Shown here piece after piece: positions 59,371 through 64,000 of a stretch of 64,000 bases of DNA. Made by a program: the position numbers and the translations under genes. The notes below the pieces were generated by a model. That model searched no databases. It saw nothing but the letters and a program-made list of their open reading frames with translations, and had not been told where the DNA came from. Location: assembly GCF_030580935.1 (NCBI RefSeq), contig NZ_JAUQOM010000002.1, positions 620,001 to 684,000 of the forward strand, written 5' to 3'. The stretch comes from Sphingobium cyanobacteriorum (GTDB lineage Bacteria > Pseudomonadota > Alphaproteobacteria > Sphingomonadales > Sphingomonadaceae). The first letter of the stretch is position 1. The number at the start of each line of letters is the position of its first letter.

Positions 59371-60651
59371 CTAGCCGATGATGATGTCGCTTGCCGCAAT
59401 ATCCGTGCCGACGGCAAAATCGACACGGGTAATCAATATCTTCGTCGCCGCGCCGGTGCCATCGGGGTCGAAGAACAGGGCATGGGTGCTTTGCGAATAG
59501 AGAAAGCGGTCCCCGGCATCCTTGGCCACGCCTGCGCTGTTGCTGACGAAATTGCCTGCATCCACGCTGGCGATGCCGCCAAAGCCGTCGCTGTCGAGGA
59601 CGATCAGATCCTGCCCCTGCTGGAAGTCCAGCACCCGGTCGCCGCCCTCGTCCGGGCTGAGCCAGACGAAACGGTCATGCCCCGCGCCGCCGGTCAGCCG
59701 GTCGGAACCCAATCCGCCATAGAGCCGGTCGATCTCGACACCGCCATCCAGCAGGTCCGCGCCGTCACCGCCGTAGAGAATATCCTGCCCGGACCAGCCG
59801 TTCAGAACGTCATCGCCCGCCTCGCCATAGAGCCAGTCATCGTCATAGTCGCCATTCAGCCTGTCGCGGCCATCGCCGCCGAACATTCTGTCTCTGCCAA
59901 ATCCACCATAGAGGTTGTCGTCACCGGCATCGCCATAGACGTAATCGTCGCCATTGGCGCCCGACAGATAATCATTGCCGCCGTCACCATGCAGGATGTC
60001 CTGGCCATCACCTGCCTGGATATAATCATTCCCCGCCTCGCCATAGAGCCGGTCGTCGCCCGCTTCGGCATTGATGGAGTCATTGCCGTCCCCGCCCCGG
60101 ACCAGATCGACGCCCGCGCCGCTGGCCAGATAATCGCTGCCGCCGCCGCCCAGCAGGACATCATCGCCATCCTGGCCATAGAAATAGTCCAGACCGTCGC
60201 CACCGATCAGGCGGTCATTCCCCGATCCTGCCCTGACCGAGGTGCCATAGGCATTGGCATGAACATAATCATCGCCACTGCCAAGATAGGCGACCAGCGC
60301 TTCGATCGACTGCATGGAGGTTACGACCTGGATGGGCGACCCATCGCCGCTATCGGCGACGACCCGCGTATAGACCGCGCCGATGCTCAGATTTTCGGTA
60401 TGGTTCTGGAGATATAAGGTCGCGGTGTCGCGCCCTTCGCCGCCGGATATATGGCTGCCGTAACTGGAAGCGACCGGGTGAAGCCATGGTGCTGCCCCCA
60501 ATGTGATATGGTCGTTGCCGTCGTCGCCATACAGGAAATCGGTGCCGCCATGGCCATAGATTACGTCGTTTCCGCTACGTCCCCGGATGCGGTCGTCGTC
60601 ATCGCTTCCTTCCAGCAGGTTGTTGAATTTATTGCCGTAGATGGTTGCCAT
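59371..60651 (-). CDS. RTX-type calcium-binding protein (paralogue B)
   Basis: 426 residues. The N-terminus MATIYGNKFNNLLEGSDDDD begins the repeats almost at once, with long blocks of GGxGxDxLyG to about residue 320 (such as GDGQDILHGDGGNDYLSGAN). The C-terminal HDRFVWLSPDEGGDRVLDFQ and DRFLYSQSTHALFFDPDGTG segments are nearly the same as in paralogue A, so the pair arose by duplication. 126 bp separate the genes, with paralogue B upstream, and a shared transcript is possible. No secretion genes are adjacent. Confidence 0.82.
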   Translation of the reverse strand: MATIYGNKFNNLLEGSDDDDRIRGRSGNDVIYGHGGTDFLYGDDGNDHITLGAAPWLHPVASSYGSHISGGEGRDTATLYLQNHTENLSIGAVYTRVVADSGDGSPIQVVTSMQSIEALVAYLGSGDDYVHANAYGTSVRAGSGNDRLIGGDGLDYFYGQDGDDVLLGGGGSDYLASGAGVDLVRGGDGNDSINAEAGDDRLYGEAGNDYIQAGDGQDILHGDGGNDYLSGANGDDYVYGDAGDDNLYGGFGRDRMFGGDGRDRLNGDYDDDWLYGEAGDDVLNGWSGQDILYGGDGADLLDGGVEIDRLYGGLGSDRLTGGAGHDRFVWLSPDEGGDRVLDFQQGQDLIVLDSDGFGGIASVDAGNFVSNSAGVAKDAGDRFLYSQSTHALFFDPDGTGAATKILITRVDFAVGTDIAASDIIIG

Positions 60652-60930
60652 GATCGATCACCCTTTTCCTGCGTCAAATCGCGCGCCGTTCGCCCTGGCG
60701 AACGACGAGCCTGTACATGATGGATGCGACCACAACTCAAACCGGGATGAAAGCGCATCAACCAGACGTGCCTTCACCAATGTTTCGACACCGTATCGAA
60801 ATGATATCTATTCTTATGTGCAGGGCAGGATGCCATCAGAAAGGCGGCTTGTCGACCGGCGAAAACGACAATGAAGAAATTCGTCCATTTCGACGCACAG
60901 GTCTTTTGGCCTTGCGCCTCTATTTGCGCG

Positions 60931-62637
60931 CTACTGCCCCTTCACATAGACCCGCTTGCCGCCGATCCATGTTTCCAGCACCTGGGTCTGGCGGATATCG
61001 GATGGCCGCGCGGTGGAAATGTCGCGGTCGATCAGCAGGAAGTCGGCGCGCTGGCCGGGGACCAGGCTGCCGAACTGTTTCTCGGCAAAGCCGGCATAGG
61101 CCGCCTGCCGGGTGAAGCCGTCCAGCGCCGCTTCGAAGCTGACCTTCTGTTCGGGCATCCAGCCGCCCGCCGGTTCGCCCTTGCCATCCTCGCGGCTCAT
61201 GGCGACGGCGATGCCGGCGAAGGGGTTGGGGCTTTCCACCGGCACGTCCGACCCGAACGCCAGCGGCACGCGATTGTCGAGCATGGTTTTCCACGCATAG
61301 GCGCCCTTCAAGCGCGCTTCGCCCATGCGCGCGGTCGCCATGCGCCAGTCCGACGCCTCATGCACCGGCTGCATCGACGCGATGGCGCCCAGCGGTCCGA
61401 AGCGGGGCAGGTCGGCCGGGTCGATGATCTGCGCATGTTCGATGCGCCAGCGCCGGTCGCCCTTGTAGGTGTCGTTCAGTTCCTCGATCGCGTTCAGCAC
61501 GTCATGATTGGCCGCGTCTCCGATCGCGTGGACGGCGACCTGGAAATTGTCCATCGCCGCGCGGCTCATGATGTTGCGCAACTGCGTGTCGGGAATCATC
61601 GGCAGGCCGCGCTGCCCCGGCGCATCGGCATAGTCGGCGCGCAGCCATGCCCCGCGCGATCCCAGTGCGCCGTCGAGCAGCAGCTTGATCCCGCCCATGC
61701 GCAGATGATCGTCATACAGCCATGGCGTCGGCTCCGGCCCGGCGATCAGCACCATATTGTCGAGCCCGGCGGCATAGGACATGATCCGCACGCGCAACGC
61801 GCCGCGATCGGCCGAACGGCGGAATGCCTGCCAGTCCTGGATGCTGGTGCCCATGTCGGTGATGCCGGTGACGCCCATGGAAAGCAGCGCGCGCTGTGCC
61901 TTTTCCAGTGCGATGTCGCGATCCTTGGGGGCAGGGGCGGGGACGACCCTAGCCACCAGGTCCATCGCCTTGTCGACGAACACGCCTGCCGGCCTGCCCG
62001 CCGCCATCTCGATCCGCCCGCCCATCGGCGCCTTGCTCGCGGCGGTGACGCCGGCCGCGCGGATCGCGGCGCTGTTGGCCCAGCCGGCATGGCCGTCGAC
62101 CCGTTCCAGCCAGACCGGAATTTCGCTTTCCGCCGCATCCAGTTCGGCGGCGGTGGGGAAGCGGCCCAGCCCCCATATTTCCTGGTTCCAGCCCGTGCCG
62201 ACGATCCATTTGCGGCCCGGATTCGCTTCAACATAGGCGCGGATCTTCGCCTGCGCCTGCGCCAGCGATCGGGTGTCCGACAGGTCCAGCGTGACCAGCG
62301 CCAGCCCATAGCCCATGACATGGCCATGCGCGTCGATCAGGCCGGGGATCAGCGTCTTGCCGCCCGCGTCCATGCGGAACGACAGCCCCTTGGGCCGTTC
62401 GGGCCAGGGCTGGCCCTTTTTCGGCTTTTTGGGCTTATATTCCGGTTCCTGATAGCGGCCCTGGATCAGCTTCTCGACCTTGCCCGCATCATCGACCAGC
62501 AGCGCGCCGAACCGCACCAGCCTGCCATTGGCATCGATCGCGATGCCATTCACATTGTCGATCACGCCCGATGCATGCGCGGGGACCGCGCAGGGCAGGG
62601 TGAGCGCGGCGATGGCCGCCAGTGCAAACGCCCTCAT
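60931..62637 (-). CDS. Exported amidohydrolase (YtcJ-like)
   Basis: 568 residues from ATG 62637 with a signal peptide ending in VPAHASG. Amidohydrolase-3 motifs are IPGLIDAHGHVMGYGLALV (first metal ligands), VHAIGDAANHDVLNAIEELN and FGSDVPVESPNPF, with MQPVHEASDW between, typical of the YtcJ group. A Lys/Pro-rich loop with YKPKKPKKGQPWPE near residue 65 is unusual. It acts in the periplasm on an unknown amide or cyclic amide. It overlaps the reductase gene by 4 bp (shared ATGA), implying co-expression. Confidence 0.82.
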   Translation of the reverse strand: MRAFALAAIAALTLPCAVPAHASGVIDNVNGIAIDANGRLVRFGALLVDDAGKVEKLIQGRYQEPEYKPKKPKKGQPWPERPKGLSFRMDAGGKTLIPGLIDAHGHVMGYGLALVTLDLSDTRSLAQAQAKIRAYVEANPGRKWIVGTGWNQEIWGLGRFPTAAELDAAESEIPVWLERVDGHAGWANSAAIRAAGVTAASKAPMGGRIEMAAGRPAGVFVDKAMDLVARVVPAPAPKDRDIALEKAQRALLSMGVTGITDMGTSIQDWQAFRRSADRGALRVRIMSYAAGLDNMVLIAGPEPTPWLYDDHLRMGGIKLLLDGALGSRGAWLRADYADAPGQRGLPMIPDTQLRNIMSRAAMDNFQVAVHAIGDAANHDVLNAIEELNDTYKGDRRWRIEHAQIIDPADLPRFGPLGAIASMQPVHEASDWRMATARMGEARLKGAYAWKTMLDNRVPLAFGSDVPVESPNPFAGIAVAMSREDGKGEPAGGWMPEQKVSFEAALDGFTRQAAYAGFAEKQFGSLVPGQRADFLLIDRDISTARPSDIRQTQVLETWIGGKRVYVKGQ

Positions 62638-63503
62638 GCCCGCGTGATCCGCCGCACCAGCGCGCTGGTATCCTGCCGGTTCCCGCCCAGCGCCTGCACG
62701 TCGGCGTAGAACTGGTCGATCATCGCCGTCATCGGCAGGGTCGATCCGTTGGCGCGCGCCTCTTCCAGCGCCAGCCCCAGATCCTTGCGCATCCAGTCGA
62801 CCGCGAAGCCGAAATCGAAACTGTCCTGCGCCATCGTTTTCCACCGATTCTCCATCTGCCAACTTTGCGCCGCGCCCCCTGAAATCGCCTCGAAAACTTT
62901 TTCCAGGTCCAGTTCGGCCGCCTGGGCGAAGCGCAACGCTTCGGACAAGCCTTGCAGCACGCTGGCGATGCAGATCTGGTTCACCATCTTGGTGGTCTGG
63001 CCGGCGCCCGCGCTGCCGACATGGACAATGCGCGCGGCATAGGCGTTCATCACGATCTGCGCCGCCGCGACGGCCGGTTCGGCGCCGCCGCACATGATCG
63101 ACAGCCGGCCATTTTCCGCGCCGACCTGTCCGCCCGATACGGGCGCATCGACGCTGTGGATGCCCCGGCTTTCGCCCTCCACGAACAATTGCCGCGCGAT
63201 CCGCGCCGACACGGTCGTATGGTCGATGAACAGGCTGCCCGGCTGCATGGTGCGGAACGCGCCATCGCGACCCAGCGCGATCTGCGACAGGTCATCATCG
63301 TTGCCGACGCAACTGATGACGATCTCGGCCTCCTCGGCCGCCTTGGCCGGGCTGATCGCGACCTGCCCGCCATAGGTTTCGGCCCAGGTCTTTGCCTTGC
63401 CGATCGATCGGTTATAGACGGTCAGGCTGTGCCCGGCCTTTGCCAGATGTCCGGCGATCGGGCCGCCCATGACGCCCAGGCCGATAAACGCGATATTAGC
63501 CAT
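62634..63503 (-). CDS. 3-hydroxyisobutyrate-dehydrogenase-family reductase
   Basis: 289 residues from ATG 63503. FIGLGVMGGPIAGHLAKAGH is the cofactor-binding motif, DAPVSGGQVGAENGRLSIMC the substrate motif, and GAGQTTKMVNQICIASVLQG contains the catalytic lysine. The family also includes tartronate-semialdehyde reductase and GHB dehydrogenases, and the exact substrate is unclear. It is not the main valine-pathway enzyme, which has its own operon earlier in the window. First gene of a two-gene operon with the amidohydrolase; divergent from threonine dehydratase. Confidence 0.85.
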   Translation of the reverse strand: MANIAFIGLGVMGGPIAGHLAKAGHSLTVYNRSIGKAKTWAETYGGQVAISPAKAAEEAEIVISCVGNDDDLSQIALGRDGAFRTMQPGSLFIDHTTVSARIARQLFVEGESRGIHSVDAPVSGGQVGAENGRLSIMCGGAEPAVAAAQIVMNAYAARIVHVGSAGAGQTTKMVNQICIASVLQGLSEALRFAQAAELDLEKVFEAISGGAAQSWQMENRWKTMAQDSFDFGFAVDWMRKDLGLALEEARANGSTLPMTAMIDQFYADVQALGGNRQDTSALVRRITRA

Positions 63504-63600
63504 ATGCCTCGTATATTTGCTGCGTCTGACCCCGCCATAGGGCCAGTTTTCCGACAGTGCCAGTTTCTTCCGACGCAATTATGCTTTACGGGGCGCCATC

Positions 63601-64000
63601 ATGACCAGCCTAGCCAAGATCGAAAGCGCCCTGCCGCTGCCCGTCACCGTCGATGACATCCTTGCCGCGCGGACCCGCATTGCCGGCTCGATCGTCAAGA
63701 CGCCGACGCTGATCAGCCAGACGCTGTCGGACATGCTGGGCTGCAAAATCTATCTGAAGTTCGAAAATCTCCAGTTCACCGCCGCCTACAAGGAACGCGG
63801 CGCCCTGAACCGCCTGCTGCAACTGGATGAAGCGTCCAAAAGCAAGGGCGTGATCGCCGCGTCGGCGGGCAATCATGCGCAGGGGCTGGCCTATCATGGC
63901 AAGCGGCTGGGCGTGCCCGTCACCATCGTCATGCCCACGACGACGCCGATCGTGAAGGTCACGCAGACGCGCGGCCACGGGGCGACCGTGGTGCAATATG
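63601..64000 (+). CDS. Threonine ammonia-lyase, 3'-truncated by window edge
   Basis: The first 133 codons are present, starting at ATG 63601. The PLP-binding lysine is in FTAAYKERGALNRLL, followed by ASAGNHAQGLAYHGKRLGVP, the Asn/serine phosphate-binding motif of biosynthetic and catabolic threonine dehydratases (IlvA/TdcB). The N-terminal leader PVTVDDILAARTRIAGSIVK is usual. Without the C-terminal regulatory domain the biosynthetic and catabolic forms cannot be told apart. Confidence 0.88.
   Translation, partial: MTSLAKIESALPLPVTVDDILAARTRIAGSIVKTPTLISQTLSDMLGCKIYLKFENLQFTAAYKERGALNRLLQLDEASKSKGVIAASAGNHAQGLAYHGKRLGVPVTIVMPTTTPIVKVTQTRGHGATVVQY

Noticed and set aside
58093-60417. Long plus-strand frames opposite the two RTX genes
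   Set aside because: They are antisense artefacts of the GGxGxDxL coding repeats with no independent start signal or family motif.
58200-60640. Repeats possibly forming a CRISPR array or satellite
   Set aside because: Spacing follows 27-base codon blocks encoding nine-residue calcium motifs and varies with the protein, so it is coding repeat DNA. No cas genes are present.

Overview
The window is high-G+C alphaproteobacterial chromosome, most likely from a sphingomonad (Sphingobium/Sphingomonas-like). That reading is an inference from several things: a TonB-dependent receptor with a sulfotransferase/DUF1214-type cluster, a SapC homologue, an F0 ATP synthase operon with b and b' subunits that ends without F1 genes, and a complete exosortase A (XrtA) exopolysaccharide locus. 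Gene density is high and many neighbours overlap by 4 bp (ATGA). I saw no rRNA, CRISPR array, insertion sequence or prophage. One tRNA is present: tRNA-Glu(CTC).

Layout. 1-2.4 kb: 3' end of an MFS exporter, a MobA-like nucleotidyltransferase (-), then folE overlapping a FolM-like SDR. 3.3-8.4 kb: an enoyl-CoA hydratase facing a valine-catabolism operon (isobutyryl-CoA dehydrogenase, 3-hydroxyisobutyryl-CoA hydrolase, 3-hydroxyisobutyrate dehydrogenase), with a divergent LysR regulator. 8.4-15.8 kb: an accessory segment with visibly lower G+C. It has a toxin remnant, a LysR regulator, a TonB-dependent receptor, a sulfotransferase, a DUF1214-like protein and an EthD-like small protein, and it ends at tRNA-Glu. 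15.9-20.7 kb: a probable small RNA gene, sapC, a D-2-hydroxyacid dehydrogenase, a small exported protein and a DEAD-box helicase closed by a strong terminator. 20.7-21.8 kb: a strikingly AT-rich gene whose first 200 residues carry the landmarks of an HslV/proteasome-type Ntn hydrolase. It is preceded by a 23-codon ORF that overlaps its start.

21.8-28.3 kb: radC, the ydbH-ynbE-ydbL envelope lipid-transport set, a darcynin-like gene divergent from a TetR regulator, and an ArsR regulator. 28.4-31.1 kb: atpI-atpB-atpE-atpF'-atpF and a 16-bp-stem terminator. 31.2-37.1 kb: a large RTX protein (-), uvrC and trxB.

37.1-58.0 kb is the XrtA polysaccharide region. A small GNAT-ACP pair faces an acyl-CoA ligase/PLP decarboxylase pair. 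The main operon follows: Wza-like exporter, chain-length protein, tyrosine kinase, beta-barrel protein, AAA ATPase, deacetylase, two tandem FemAB proteins, glycosyltransferase, XrtA-EpsI fusion, asparagine-synthetase-like amidotransferase, priming sugar transferase and a family 2 glycosyltransferase. These would build, modify, polymerise and export a polysaccharide and process PEP-CTERM proteins, although no PEP-CTERM substrate was recognised here. 58.0-60.7 kb: two paralogous RTX proteins (-). 60.9-64.0 kb: an exported amidohydrolase overlapping a 3-hydroxyisobutyrate-dehydrogenase-like reductase, and the 5' end of threonine dehydratase.

Most promising items: the AT-rich proteasome-fold gene, the candidate C-rich small RNA next to tRNA-Glu, the GNAT/ACP/ligase/decarboxylase module, and the TonB/sulfotransferase segment. 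All identifications were made by reading motifs; no database search was run.
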